Assembly: GCF_001684965.1 (NCBI RefSeq) | Contig: NZ_MAYG01000001.1 | Coordinates: 2,790,001 to 2,854,000 of the forward strand | Direction: 5' to 3' | Origin: Chryseobacterium arthrosphaerae | GTDB lineage: Bacteria; Bacteroidota; Bacteroidia; Flavobacteriales; Weeksellaceae | DNA: 64,000 nucleotides | Part shown: positions 1 to 8,628 of the stretch, in pieces | Position numbering within the stretch: position 1 is the first letter of the stretch | Layout of the letters: the number at the start of each line of letters is the position of its first letter | Program-made: the position numbers and the translations under genes | The notes under the pieces: generated by a model | What the model was told of the DNA's origin: nothing | The model's database searches: none | Seen by the model: the letters and a program-made list of their open reading frames with translations, nothing else

Positions 1-1718
1 GCAGAGCTTTGGCTATTGCTTACAACAGGTTTTTCTTCTTTTTTAGGCTCTGCTTTCACTTCTTCGTTGTGAAGTTTAGCTTTTTCAGCAGAGATTTCCC
101 TGATGGTTTCTTTTTGTCTGTACTCCAAATATTCGTTGATATCTCCAAGGAATTCTTTCATTTTCCCGTCACGGAATTCATAGATCTTATCACAAAGTCC
201 CTGAAGGAATTCCCTGTCGTGAGAGATCACGATCAATGTTCCTTCAAAATTCTGTAACGCCAGCTTGATAATTTCCTTAGACTGAATATCAAGGTGGTTG
301 GTAGGTTCGTCCATGATCAGTGTGTTGAAAGGACGAAGCAATAGTTTACAAAGTGCCAGGCGGTTTCTTTCTCCTCCGGAAAGTACTTTTGTTTTTTTGG
401 AAACGGCATCTCCCTGGAACAGGAAAGATCCCAGTAAATCTCTTACTCTTGGTCTCGTTTCTTCCGTTGCAGCGTCTTCCGCTTCTTCCAGCACTGTTTT
501 ATTAGGAGTAAGTACTTCTTCCTGATTCTGGGCAAAATATCCGATATTGACGTTGTGCCCGAGATTCCAGGTTCCTGAATAGTCTTTAATATCTCCGGCA
601 AGAATTTTTGCCAGCGTTGTTTTCCCCTGTCCGTTCTGTCCCAGCAATGCGATTCTGTCTCCTCTCTGAACGATGAAGTCTACATCATCAAAGATCTGCT
701 TGTTTCCGTAAGCTTTCCCCAGATTTTCTGCTTCAAAGATCACTTTCCCCGGAACCATAGACTGTACGAAACGGATGTTGAATTTGGAAACGTCTTCGTT
801 ATCCACTTCAATACGCTCAATTTTATCCAGTTTTTTGATGAGTGACTGGGCAAAAGATGCTTTGGTAGCACTGGCACGGAATTTATTGATGTTATCTTCC
901 ATCTGTTTGATCTCCGCATCCTGATTCTTTTTAGCCTGAATCAGTTTTTCACGGCGATCTTCCCTCATGATCAGATATTTGGAATAATTCGCTTTATAGT
1001 CGTCAACTTTTTTATTATTGATGTCAAAGGTTCTGTTACAAACCGCTGTCATGAACTGCTTATCGTGGCTTACCAGAACAATGGCTCCCGGATAGTCTTT
1101 CAGGAAGTTCTCCAGCCAGATGATAGATTCCATATCAAGGTGGTTGGTAGGCTCATCGAGAAGCATAATATCATTCTTCTGAAGCAGCAGCTTTGCCAGT
1201 TCAATTCTCATTCTCCATCCTCCTGAAAATTCATCGGTGATCTTCTGGAAATCGTCGGCTTTAAATCCTAGACCGAACAATACCTTTTCCATATCTCCTT
1301 CAAGATTGTAGGCATCATGGTTCATCAGAAGGTCATTCAGTTCTGTCATTTTATTGATCAGATCTGTATAGGAATCGCTTTCATAATCGGTTCTTGTTGC
1401 CATCTGATGATTCACCTCTTCAAGCTCATTTTTCCATGCATTGATCTGCTCGAAAGCCTGCATGGTTTCATTCCAGACAGTTCTTCCTTTTACAAAATCA
1501 AGATCCTGTTTCAGGAACCCAATGGTAACGCTTCCTTCTGTAATGACATCTCCTTCGTAGAAGTTAATTTCTCCTGACAGCATTTTCAATAAAGTGGATT
1601 TCCCCGCTCCATTTTTACCTACCAGACCTACTTTATCATCCTTTTTGATGGTAAAATTTACATTTTGAAATAAATAATTTCCTGAATGATGTAATCCTAA
1701 ACTTTGAACCGAAAGCAT
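1..1718 (-). CDS. ABC-F family ATPase (3' end outside the window)
   Basis: Soluble ATPase with two tandem ABC domains and no membrane segments, the layout of ABC-F proteins that act on the ribosome (EttA, Uup, YbiT). The first Walker A (GKNGAGKST) lies near residues 34-42, followed by the signature FSGGWRMR, the Walker B DEPTNHLD, a charged linker of about 70 residues, a second Walker A (GQNGQGKTT), the signature LSGGERNR and a second DEPTNHLD. A Lys/Glu-rich tail runs off the left edge, so the last residues are missing. The start MLSVQSLGL is followed directly by the beta strand that opens the first ABC domain. A -7 box lies at 1761-1768. The subfamily is not assigned; it resembles YbiT-type housekeeping members more than resistance proteins, which is inference. 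Confidence 0.93.
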   Translation of the reverse strand, partial: MLSVQSLGLHHSGNYLFQNVNFTIKKDDKVGLVGKNGAGKSTLLKMLSGEINFYEGDVITEGSVTIGFLKQDLDFVKGRTVWNETMQAFEQINAWKNELEEVNHQMATRTDYESDSYTDLINKMTELNDLLMNHDAYNLEGDMEKVLFGLGFKADDFQKITDEFSGGWRMRIELAKLLLQKNDIMLLDEPTNHLDMESIIWLENFLKDYPGAIVLVSHDKQFMTAVCNRTFDINNKKVDDYKANYSKYLIMREDRREKLIQAKKNQDAEIKQMEDNINKFRASATKASFAQSLIKKLDKIERIEVDNEDVSKFNIRFVQSMVPGKVIFEAENLGKAYGNKQIFDDVDFIVQRGDRIALLGQNGQGKTTLAKILAGDIKDYSGTWNLGHNVNIGYFAQNQEEVLTPNKTVLEEAEDAATEETRPRVRDLLGSFLFQGDAVSKKTKVLSGGERNRLALCKLLLRPFNTLIMDEPTNHLDIQSKEIIKLALQNFEGTLIVISHDREFLQGLCDKIYEFRDGKMKEFLGDINEYLEYRQKETIREISAEKAKLHNEEVKAEPKKEEKPVVSNSQSS

Positions 1719-1760
1719 TTTTTAAATTAATTGTTAATAATGAGTATGAATTTTCGGCTG

Positions 1761-1768
1761 CAAAAATA
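1761..1768 (-). promoter_or_regulatory. -7 promoter box of the ABC-F gene
   Basis: Read on the minus strand this is TATTTTTG, an exact match to the Bacteroidota -7 consensus TAnnTTTG. It lies 43 bases upstream of the start codon and implies a leader of about 37 nt. No TTG was found at the usual -33 spacing. Confidence 0.45.
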
Positions 1769-1889
1769 CGGAAAAAGAAATGAATACTCCAGAAATAAAA
1801 AAGTTACCCCAAAATTCATATTGTGAGGAAGTTTCGTGAATGAACAATCTAAAGTAACGGGCATTATGAATACGGATACCTAACAAAAA

Positions 1890-1912
1890 GGAGACATTTT
1901 TCCAATGTCCCC
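1890..1912 (-). terminator. Intrinsic terminator after the DUF2235 gene
   Basis: On the minus strand GGGGACATT pairs with AATGTCTCC around a five-base loop (one G-T pair) and is followed by TTTTTGTT. It lies about 30 bases past the stop codon of the DUF2235 gene. Confidence 0.75.
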
Positions 1913-1942
1913 TAACCTAAATTTAAAACTCAAGTGCTTGCA

Positions 1943-3364
1943 CTATGTATTCATTTCATTCAATCCCGCCTTTGCAGGAGCTTTTACAATGGAGCGTATC
2001 CAGACATCATTGTTCGGAACACTTGTTCCGTAGAGAAAATCTGTTACAAAAGTATCTTCAGGCAGATGAAGCTCAGCAGAAAGTCTTGTATGGTTATTCT
2101 GATCGGAAGTGCTGCCGGAAACATTCAATCCGTTATTGATAAGTTCTGCATTGGCTTCCCATGCTGTTTTTTGCCGTAAGCTATCGTTATACAGTCCAAA
2201 ATTTGCTGAAATATGGGTATAGTCTGCCAGCCAGCTGAAGTCATATACGGGTTTCCTATCTGCTGAAAGATCATTCACATATTCATTCAGTTTTACGGAA
2301 AAACGGTTTAATAAAATATGTCTGTTGTAATCGGTTCCAAAATAGATGTCAGTATCTGTGCTGAAAACTGATGCTACCTTATGGGTTTCTTCCATCATAA
2401 GTTTTCCATATACTTTTGAAAGATCACTGTATACTTTATGCCTGCATACATAGGCCCGTGAGAAAATATCTCTTTTCTCGACCTGATAGCCGGAAAGCAG
2501 TGCATCCCAGATTTTGTTTCCTTCCGCATCTGTTTTTGCATTCCTGATATCGGAAACATAATTATGTACATCATCCACATTGACGAAATCTGTAGAAATA
2601 TAAACAGACTGCGGCCCTTCCAGGTACCCTCCTCCTATATCTGCATGGGCACCAGGCACAAAAATTTCTTTCCAGACTGATGAACAGGTTTCTGACTTCT
2701 GATCCCGCATCATTTTTGAATTGTCGAAAAAACCGGTAAGCGGAAAAAAGAACCGACACTCGTTTACGGCACAGATATGAAGGGCATTTTCAACAGGGGC
2801 AGGCAAACTCAGATCATATTGACTGAACGGCTTTGACTCCACGGTATCGAATGCTCCTAAAAATTTAATCTTACAGTTTTTAAAAAGATAATGGGATAAA
2901 AGCTGATTGCAGAAGGTTCTCGCCAGCATTCCTCCTCTTCCGAATCCATAAATATAAAAATGATATTCCTGATGTTCTTCTGTAAGTACATCCTTTACAA
3001 AATCATCCGCTTTCTGAAGTTTGTCATCAGCAGAATATCCCGATCCATAAGGCGGATTGGCACATGTTGCCATGGCAAAATTGCTGTCTTCGCTTCCTGT
3101 TACCGTTCCTATTCCCTCGATGTATATTTTTTTATTCCCTTTGAATACACTGTAGAGCTTATAAATATTGGTAAAGGCTCCGAAATAACTTTCATTATTA
3201 TTCAACGGCTTATCGGGGGAAAGAGCATTCACTCCATTATTTCCTGTACCATCAAAGAAAATCCCGACGGAAATCACTCTGTTATCATTCATGCTTTTTT
3301 TTGTTATGTTACAGATCTGATCTGTATATTGTTTCATCCAAGGCCTCCAGAAGAGACATTTCAA
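1943..3364 (-). CDS. DUF2235 / Tle1-like alpha-beta hydrolase-fold protein, nucleophile Ser absent
   Basis: Matches the DUF2235 (T6SS phospholipase Tle1-like) domain: FFDGTGNNG near residues 37-44, a nucleophile-elbow block at 140-145, LGAFDTV near 169-175 and PGAHADIGGGY at 237-247. Family members normally carry GFSRGA at the elbow; here it reads GFGRGG (codons gga ttc gga aga gga gga), so the serine is a glycine and the protein may not be an active lipase. There is no signal peptide. No vgrG, hcp or other T6SS gene lies in the window and no neighbour looks like an immunity lipoprotein. The start is uncertain: Met1, Met10 and Met25 are all possible, Met25 standing just before the domain. It is monocistronic with its own terminator. 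Family assignment is fairly sure; function is unknown. Confidence 0.72.
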   Translation of the reverse strand: MKCLFWRPWMKQYTDQICNITKKSMNDNRVISVGIFFDGTGNNGVNALSPDKPLNNNESYFGAFTNIYKLYSVFKGNKKIYIEGIGTVTGSEDSNFAMATCANPPYGSGYSADDKLQKADDFVKDVLTEEHQEYHFYIYGFGRGGMLARTFCNQLLSHYLFKNCKIKFLGAFDTVESKPFSQYDLSLPAPVENALHICAVNECRFFFPLTGFFDNSKMMRDQKSETCSSVWKEIFVPGAHADIGGGYLEGPQSVYISTDFVNVDDVHNYVSDIRNAKTDAEGNKIWDALLSGYQVEKRDIFSRAYVCRHKVYSDLSKVYGKLMMEETHKVASVFSTDTDIYFGTDYNRHILLNRFSVKLNEYVNDLSADRKPVYDFSWLADYTHISANFGLYNDSLRQKTAWEANAELINNGLNVSGSTSDQNNHTRLSAELHLPEDTFVTDFLYGTSVPNNDVWIRSIVKAPAKAGLNEMNT

Positions 3365-3415
3365 AATAACAGAAGAAAACCAATTTAATCTAGAGTAAAA
3401 AGTACCAAATAAAAA

Positions 3416-3435
3416 ATTCCGTATTTCTACGGAAT
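3416..3435 (-). terminator. Terminator of the two-component operon
   Basis: Perfect 8-bp stem ATTCCGTA / TACGGAAT with a four-base loop. On the minus strand it is followed by six T residues. It lies just past the stop codon of the LuxR-type regulator, ending the operon that starts near 6301. Confidence 0.85.
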
Positions 3436-3439
3436 GATA

Positions 3440-4117
3440 TTATATTTTTTCAAGGGAATAAATGTTGTGGACAATTGCATAAATAACGATGCCCACTGTA
3501 TTTCTGGCACCAATCTTCTCAAGAATCCGCTGCCTGTGGCTTTCTACTGTTCTGGGACTGATGAAGAGTTTTTCTCCGATTTCATTATTGGTCAATTCCT
3601 GACAGATCAGTTTTACCACATCCTTTTCCCTTTCAGACAATTCATCTTCTGTTTCGAAGAGAGAATTTTTCTTGGCCGTACTGTTCATATAGCTGAACAG
3701 CATCTGATGGTCTTCAGCAGTAAAGAACACTCCGTTTTTATCCACCATTGTAATGGCATCAATAAATGTTTTCTTATTGGAGTTTTTAGGAAGGAATGCT
3801 GAAACGCCCAGCTTAACCATATACCCCAGAATTGAGGTTTTGTAATGGGAAGACAGGATGATAATCTTAAGTTCGGGATATTTTTCTTTGAGAATTTCCA
3901 CGAGCTCAAAGCCATTCATAGGTTTCATCTGAACATCCACAAGCGCAATATCAGGAAATTCTTTTGCTGAAAGCCGGCCTAAGTTTTCTATAAAATCAGG
4001 TCCGTTGTCTGCGGTAAGGCAGACGGATATATTCTTTTCATTGGACAGCAGCATTTTCACCCCTTCAAGGATCAGCTGTTCATCATCAATCAGGGCTATT
4101 TTGATTTGGGAACTCAT
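3440..4117 (-). CDS. NarL/FixJ-type response regulator
   Basis: A 225-residue DNA-binding response regulator. The receiver domain (about 5-125) has the acidic pair DD at 11-12, the phosphoacceptor Asp61 in VDVQMKP and the conserved Lys in LPKN. A LuxR-type helix-turn-helix covers about 160-216 (LSEREKDVVKLICQELTNNE, then SPRTVESHRQRILEK). The start codon lies 32 bases inside the 3' end of the upstream histidine kinase, so the two are probably translationally coupled and form a cognate pair. It is the last gene of a four-gene operon. Target genes are unknown. Confidence 0.93.
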   Translation of the reverse strand: MSSQIKIALIDDEQLILEGVKMLLSNEKNISVCLTADNGPDFIENLGRLSAKEFPDIALVDVQMKPMNGFELVEILKEKYPELKIIILSSHYKTSILGYMVKLGVSAFLPKNSNKKTFIDAITMVDKNGVFFTAEDHQMLFSYMNSTAKKNSLFETEDELSEREKDVVKLICQELTNNEIGEKLFISPRTVESHRQRILEKIGARNTVGIVIYAIVHNIYSLEKI

Positions 4118-4880
4118 GGTATTTCGGAATTTTAATAATTAGACGACTTCCTGTATGTAAAAAAGTTTTTTTCCATTTATGGGTGGCATTCATTGATTGG
4201 ATCCGGGATTCAATATTCTTGATTCCCATACCTTTCTTCACCTCTTCATAATTGAATCCCTGCCCGTTGTCTGAAATAACAACCGCCATATTTTCAGGAT
4301 AATCTTTGAGGTAGATCCAAAGGTCCGTTGCCGTTGAATGCCTGATAACATTGGTTGTAATTTCCTGAATAATCCTGTACAGCTGCACTTCCACAAAGAG
4401 ATCTTTCTTTTCATATCCGGGCATTACCTGCAGGGAAATATTGATTTTGTGGGCGAGATTGGTAATCAGTTCCTCCACATACAGCACCAGCCCTACAGAC
4501 TCCAGATTTACAGGATACAATGAATGGGAAATACTTCTGGCAGCATCAATGAGGGAAGACATCTGATTGTAAATATTGTTTTTGATCAGCTCATCTCCCT
4601 GGGTATCAAGATTATTAAGCCAAAGAGATAAAATATTGAGACGGTTCCCGATATCATCATGGATCATGACCGCTATTTTCTTCCGTTCTTCTTCCTGAGC
4701 TTTTATGTTTTCCAGTACCAGCTTTTTCTGATGAAGAACTTCCGCTTCATGCTGAACATTCTTTTCTTTGATAATCCTGGTTATAAAAGCTTTGTAGGCA
4801 AGTAAAATAAAAGATACTATAATTGCTATGGTAACAATTATAAGGATCAGCAGGTTGATATTTAATGTTACTTCTTTAAT
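4086..4880 (-). CDS. Sensor histidine kinase (HisKA_3 type) with probable ATT start
   Basis: One N-terminal membrane helix (about residues 9-30, NLLILIIVTIAIIVSFILLA) is followed by a coiled coil, the phosphoacceptor region EEERKKIAVMIHDDIGNRL and a HATPase domain with NVIRHSTAT, DNGQGF and GMGIKNIESR. This is the HPK7/NarX-like class that pairs with LuxR-type regulators. The first in-frame ATG is inside the H-box, which would delete the membrane anchor and coiled coil. No in-frame ATG, GTG or TTG occurs between that ATG and the upstream stop at 4929-4931. An ATT at 4878-4880 followed by AAA GAA GTA ACA, overlapping the 3' end of the upstream gene by 13 bases, sits where an ATG would be expected. 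The kinase call is firm; the start is inference and could reflect a mutation, a sequencing error or a true rare start. Confidence 0.8.
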   Translation of the reverse strand: MKEVTLNINLLILIIVTIAIIVSFILLAYKAFITRIIKEKNVQHEAEVLHQKKLVLENIKAQEEERKKIAVMIHDDIGNRLNILSLWLNNLDTQGDELIKNNIYNQMSSLIDAARSISHSLYPVNLESVGLVLYVEELITNLAHKINISLQVMPGYEKKDLFVEVQLYRIIQEITTNVIRHSTATDLWIYLKDYPENMAVVISDNGQGFNYEEVKKGMGIKNIESRIQSMNATHKWKKTFLHTGSRLIIKIPKYHEFPNQNSPD

Positions 4881-5491
4881 CTGATAAAGGTATATAAAAA
4901 TGAACTGTATAAAATGCCTGAAAGGATATTATTGGCACTGAAAAGCGTATAATAATCGTTTTCCGACAGATTGGCGATCTGATGCTGAATGATAAAGATA
5001 AACACTGAAACGGAATAATAGAAAAAGATGCAGGCATCTACCAAAAGAAACCGTCCCTGAACAGAAGCATTCTTGATCTCACGGATCAGTACATATCCGG
5101 AAAGGCAAATGATAATGATATTGGAGATCACCTTTACAACATCTGCATTGGGCGGCCAGTTGAAACCGTATTTCAGGATCATAAATCCGGCTGCAGCTAC
5201 TGCTACCAATCCCCGGATATAAGCGGGCCAATCTAATTTTCTGATGAATAGACCGGTCAGCAGGAAAAATTCTCCGGCAATATACACCGGATAGAGGAAT
5301 GAAGTATCGTTGAGTCTGAAAATATAAGGCAGCACGAAGTTGATCAGTTCAATAAAAAAAAGAAAAGCAATACAATGGAAATATTGCCTTTCTTTATGAT
5401 CTAACAGGCGGTATTTAGCTGCTCCCAGCACTATAACAGATAGAAGCAGTCCGTAGTTCAGGAATAAAATTGCTTTATAGAGATCAGCCAT
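4868..5491 (-). CDS. Seven-helix membrane protein, putative sensor partner of the kinase
   Basis: Unrecognised 207-residue integral membrane protein. Hydrophobic segments lie near residues 6-26, 36-57, 61-82, 88-110, 118-138, 147-171 and 178-204, giving about seven helices with short loops and no extra domain. Its 3' end overlaps the start of the single-helix histidine kinase, and the response regulator follows. Because the kinase has almost no extracytoplasmic region, this protein is a reasonable candidate for sensing or for holding the kinase, but that rests only on gene order. It could instead be an unrelated membrane protein that shares the transcript. Confidence 0.75.
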   Translation of the reverse strand: MADLYKAILFLNYGLLLSVIVLGAAKYRLLDHKERQYFHCIAFLFFIELINFVLPYIFRLNDTSFLYPVYIAGEFFLLTGLFIRKLDWPAYIRGLVAVAAAGFMILKYGFNWPPNADVVKVISNIIIICLSGYVLIREIKNASVQGRFLLVDACIFFYYSVSVFIFIIQHQIANLSENDYYTLFSANNILSGILYSSFLYTFIRLKK

Positions 5492-5507
5492 TCCTTAATG
5501 TATCATT

Positions 5508-6284
5508 TTAAAATTCGTTTCCTACCCCATCATCAGGAAGACGGCAGATAGGCGGACATGGTTTTGCCCAGTCATAAGTATTTGAAATTGTCTGAACGCC
5601 TCCTGTATTCTCAAGGTTTTCATGAAAAGAGATAAAGATCAGAGTGGCAAGCATCTTTCCATAGATATCATTATACTTCAGTCCGAAAGAGCATACAATA
5701 TCCGTTAATCCTTCATCTGAAAGGCAAAGATCTGCGGTAGGAACATAGAATTTTCTAAAGATTCCGGATCCTTTTTCAATTCCGCATTCTCTGTAAAACC
5801 AATCCATTCCTTCAAGCCTCCACTTATCAATGGCTTCCAATGCTTTGTCCTGCTCAAGAATAGGTTTGTCAGATACAGGGAAAGCCATGTCTGCATCTCT
5901 TCCCATCGGCTCAAGGTTTCTGGAGAGAACTGCATTTTTAACAATAGTATATTCTTTGATTTCCTGAAGCATTACATCCCTGGTAAGCTCAGAAAGAAAA
6001 GCGACCGGATATTCTCTTGCCTCAATTCTTTTCCCGGAATCCAGGGGATACAGAATCAGGATAAGCTGCTCTTTGTATATTCCTATCCCGGCACAGAATT
6101 CAGAAGATTTGCCTCCGATGTTCCTCATCCATTCAAGGCTGTCTTTAGAAAGATTAAAAACGTAATTGGTAGCGATTCTTTTTTTTATTTCAGAGAAAGA
6201 AGACCGGCACTCCGTCCAATTTTGCATAGCGGACCTGCATTCTTCGTAAGAAAGCAATGAATTTTGAATATCAACTATTATCAT
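5508..6284 (-). CDS. Conserved-looking protein of unknown function
   Basis: A 258-residue protein that I do not recognise. It has no signal peptide or membrane helix, is of mixed alpha/beta character, and has scattered cysteines (for example ECRSAMQNWTECRSSF near the N-terminus and AKPCPPICRLPDDG near the C-terminus). It is the first gene of the operon that continues into the 7-TM protein (16-base gap), the kinase and the regulator, so it may be part of the same signalling unit or simply share the promoter at 6307-6337. No motif points to an enzyme. Confidence 0.7.
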   Translation of the reverse strand: MIIVDIQNSLLSYEECRSAMQNWTECRSSFSEIKKRIATNYVFNLSKDSLEWMRNIGGKSSEFCAGIGIYKEQLILILYPLDSGKRIEAREYPVAFLSELTRDVMLQEIKEYTIVKNAVLSRNLEPMGRDADMAFPVSDKPILEQDKALEAIDKWRLEGMDWFYRECGIEKGSGIFRKFYVPTADLCLSDEGLTDIVCSFGLKYNDIYGKMLATLIFISFHENLENTGGVQTISNTYDWAKPCPPICRLPDDGVGNEF

Positions 6285-6306
6285 ATAAGCATGGTTTTTA
6301 GTTGTA

Positions 6307-6337
6307 TAAAATTATATAAACTAAATATGCTGTGCAA
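6307..6337 (-). promoter_or_regulatory. Promoter of the 6284-3440 operon
   Basis: On the minus strand TTG (6335-6337) is followed by a 20-base spacer and TAATTTTA (6307-6314), one base off the TAnnTTTG consensus. The expected start of transcription is near 6301, giving a leader of about 17 nt. Confidence 0.5.
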
Positions 6338-6349
6338 GTATGATTTTAA

Positions 6350-6970
6350 TTAATAATTTCTCACCGTAATATGATAACAGCTCTGTTGTTTCTCTTTTAT
6401 GTAATAAATTCGTCCGGCATTTGCATAATGCTTTAAAACTTTCTCCAGCGCCACTTCCATTTTCGGATTGTATTTAAGAACGTTATTGAACCTTATGTAC
6501 GATATATCAAAAGAGTTTCCGTAGTTGTGGGAACTTATCCCCAGTGAAGCGTTAGAATTCACCCTTCTCAGCCTGCACTGGTCTTCAAGGGTTCTTGTAA
6601 TGGATGAAACGGTAAATGTTCCTCCTTTGGTATCTTTACTGAATTTGGCTCCTATTTTCTCTAGGGTTGTCTTTCCTTTTGAAACCATATAAGCCCGGCT
6701 GTAATCAAGCCGCTGTACCTGATAGCCTTTTCCTGTTTTTTTTATTTTATGGAACTTTCCGTTGCTGATGTATTTCTGTACCGTTTTGGAATCTTTCAGC
6801 AGCTGTATTCCGAAACCTTTTGAGGCATCAAGATGGGATTTGTAAAGCGGTGTAGGCTCCACTTTCAAAACAGTAGTCAGATCATAACACGGAAAAGATT
6901 TTTTTGCCGCCTGTGAATAATGTAAACTATAAATAAAAGGTACGAAGACCGCACAAAGAAACTTTCTCAT
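6350..6970 (-). CDS. Exported M15-like (DUF5715-type) peptidase
   Basis: A 206-residue protein with a short N-terminal hydrophobic signal (MRKFLCAVFVPFIYSLHYSQA). The C-terminal half has the metal-binding layout of the M15/VanY superfamily: H148 and D155 in SSHNYGNSFDISY and H200 in CYHITVRNY. This arrangement and the length fit DUF5715 proteins of Bacteroidota, which are thought to cleave peptidoglycan stem peptides. Location is probably periplasmic. It stands alone, divergent from the aquaporin gene. The family call rests on zinc-ligand spacing; substrate is inference. Confidence 0.7.
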   Translation of the reverse strand: MRKFLCAVFVPFIYSLHYSQAAKKSFPCYDLTTVLKVEPTPLYKSHLDASKGFGIQLLKDSKTVQKYISNGKFHKIKKTGKGYQVQRLDYSRAYMVSKGKTTLEKIGAKFSKDTKGGTFTVSSITRTLEDQCRLRRVNSNASLGISSHNYGNSFDISYIRFNNVLKYNPKMEVALEKVLKHYANAGRIYYIKEKQQSCYHITVRNY

Positions 6971-7185
6971 TAACCATCCTTATTAAATTCCCAATGAAAG
7001 ATAAACCGTTATTCTAAATTTAAAACAGTCCATAATCTCATCTGATTACAACCCAAACAAACATTAAACCAAATTGTTGAATTTATAGTTTTTTGTTCTC
7101 TCATTTTTGAAATATTTTTTCATATTTAACTTTTTACTTTAAGATATAAACTTTACATTTGAGATACATTTTAAAAATAAACAAT

Positions 7186-7905
7186 ATGATAAAAAAACTT
7201 TTTGCTGAATTTTTCGGCACATTTTGGCTTGTTTTCGGAGGTTGCGGAAGTGCTGTTTTTGCAGCCGGTGTTCCAGATATCGGCATCGGACTTTTAGGAG
7301 TTGCTCTGGCTTTTGGTCTTACTGTTCTTACCATGGCTTATGCGGTAGGACATATTTCCGGAGGTCACTTCAATCCGGCAGTTTCCTTCGGGCTTCTGGC
7401 CGGCGGAAGGTTTTCTGCAAAAGACCTTATCCCTTACATTGTAGCACAGTGCCTTGGAGCCATCGTTGCTGCAGGATGTCTTTACACCATCCTTAACGGT
7501 GCCGGAGCTGTAGATTTCTCCCAACCGGGGGCTTTTGCCACGAACTTCTATGGAGAAGCGGTTTACAACGGAAAAGCATTCAGTATGGGAGCAGCATTTC
7601 TTGCTGAGTTTTTATTAACAGCATTTTTCCTTATCGTGATTATGGGAGCAACGGACAGATGGGCCAATGGTAAGTTTGCCGGAATTGCTATCGGTCTTGC
7701 CCTTACCCTGATCCACCTGATCTCTATTCCTATTACCAACACTTCTGTAAACCCTGCAAGATCTCTTTCTCAGGCTGTTTTCGTAGGTGGTAATGCGATG
7801 TCGCAGCTTTGGCTGTTCTGGGTAGCTCCAATCCTGGGAGGAATTGTAGGAGGACTTATCTACAAGTTTTTGCTTCAGAGAGATGCTGATGAAATCGTAG
7901 ATTAA
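7186..7905 (+). CDS. aqpZ: Aquaporin Z-like water channel
   Basis: A MIP-family channel of 239 residues with six membrane helices and both pore motifs, HFNPAVSFG in the first half and SVNPARSLS in the second. The opening [21 protein letters not shown] is typical of AqpZ. The frame is open from a TTG at 7159, but the ATG at 7186 matches the usual family start. The NPAR arginine and a narrow pore point to water rather than glycerol. Monocistronic, followed at once by a strong palindromic terminator. Confidence 0.95.
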   Translation: MIKKLFAEFFGTFWLVFGGCGSAVFAAGVPDIGIGLLGVALAFGLTVLTMAYAVGHISGGHFNPAVSFGLLAGGRFSAKDLIPYIVAQCLGAIVAAGCLYTILNGAGAVDFSQPGAFATNFYGEAVYNGKAFSMGAAFLAEFLLTAFFLIVIMGATDRWANGKFAGIAIGLALTLIHLISIPITNTSVNPARSLSQAVFVGGNAMSQLWLFWVAPILGGIVGGLIYKFLLQRDADEIVD

Positions 7906-7926
7906 TTTAAAACATCATCTATACAC

Positions 7927-7955
7927 AAAATCCTGTCAGCTGACAGGATTTTTTT
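7927..7955 (+). terminator. Terminator of aqpZ
   Basis: A perfect palindrome in which AAAATCCTGTCAG meets CTGACAGGATTTT with no spacer (the central bases would form the loop), followed by further T residues. It starts 22 bases after the aqpZ stop codon. Confidence 0.85.
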
Positions 7956-8000
7956 ATTTAAGGATAGTTTTTTAACGCAAAGTTTAAATAAAATAACGCC

Positions 8001-8546
8001 TTATTTTAATTTCCTGATCTCAAAAGGATTTTTAAAGATCAGCTCTTCGTGTTTTCCTTTGATCTCCATTTTACGTTGAAGCAGGTTGAGTGCCATTTTC
8101 CTGATAAAAAGGTCTTTATCATTCAGTTTCCAGTAGGAATCTTCGTGAAGCTTTTTCGGCGGGCGGATCAGGTAAAACTCGGTTTCCCAGGTATCTACAT
8201 TATGATAGAATTCAATGATTCCGCAATGGTCAGGAATGAGTGCTGCGTCTACCATTCCCATTGGCAGGAGGAAGCTAAATGCATTACAGACATAATCTCC
8301 ACAGGAAATTTTATCATGCTTCAGAAACTTTTCACCGGTATCTTTATTGAGATATGATTTTTTGAAATCGTTTTTAAAATCACTTTTCGAAAGCTTGATC
8401 TCAATTTCGTGGCTTGATCCATCCGAACCAACAATAAGAATATCAGCCTCCCAATCGGCCTGGAAATGGTTGGTGAGAACGAGTTCTTTTTCAAAATCGC
8501 AATGGGTATGAATATAAGCGTGGACAAGTTCTTCGATCTTGATCAT
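8001..8546 (-). CDS. PD-(D/E)XK-like (MmcB-type) protein
   Basis: A 181-residue cytosolic protein. D35 in WEADILIVG and the pair E49-x-K51 in HEIEIKLSKSDF have the spacing of a PD-(D/E)XK nuclease core, and the following Ser-Asp-Phe-Lys-Asn-Asp-Phe-Lys resembles MmcB-like (mitomycin-C resistance) DNA repair proteins. Later LPMGMVDAALIPDHCGIIEF could be the third strand, where the product of substrate reading is judged. It stands alone between aqpZ and the LuxE-like gene, on the opposite strand to the former. The fold assignment is motif-based; nuclease activity is inference. Confidence 0.6.
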   Translation of the reverse strand: MIKIEELVHAYIHTHCDFEKELVLTNHFQADWEADILIVGSDGSSHEIEIKLSKSDFKNDFKKSYLNKDTGEKFLKHDKISCGDYVCNAFSFLLPMGMVDAALIPDHCGIIEFYHNVDTWETEFYLIRPPKKLHEDSYWKLNDKDLFIRKMALNLLQRKMEIKGKHEELIFKNPFEIRKLK

Positions 8547-8628
8547 GAGTTGAATATATTAATATGAATGCAACAGATAAAGAAATAAAAGTGAAGACAG
8601 GAGACTTCTGATTCCTCAATATCCAGTC

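Noticed and set aside
1943..3364. Part of a type VI secretion cluster
   Set aside because: No vgrG, hcp, tss or PAAR genes are present in the window.
2960..3388. 142-codon plus-strand frame opposite the DUF2235 gene
   Set aside because: Composition is that of an antisense shadow, and the minus-strand frame has recognised motifs.
7159..7185. Longer aquaporin starting at TTG
   Set aside because: The ATG at 7186 matches the conserved AqpZ N-terminus; the extra residues are not hydrophobic and have no family match.
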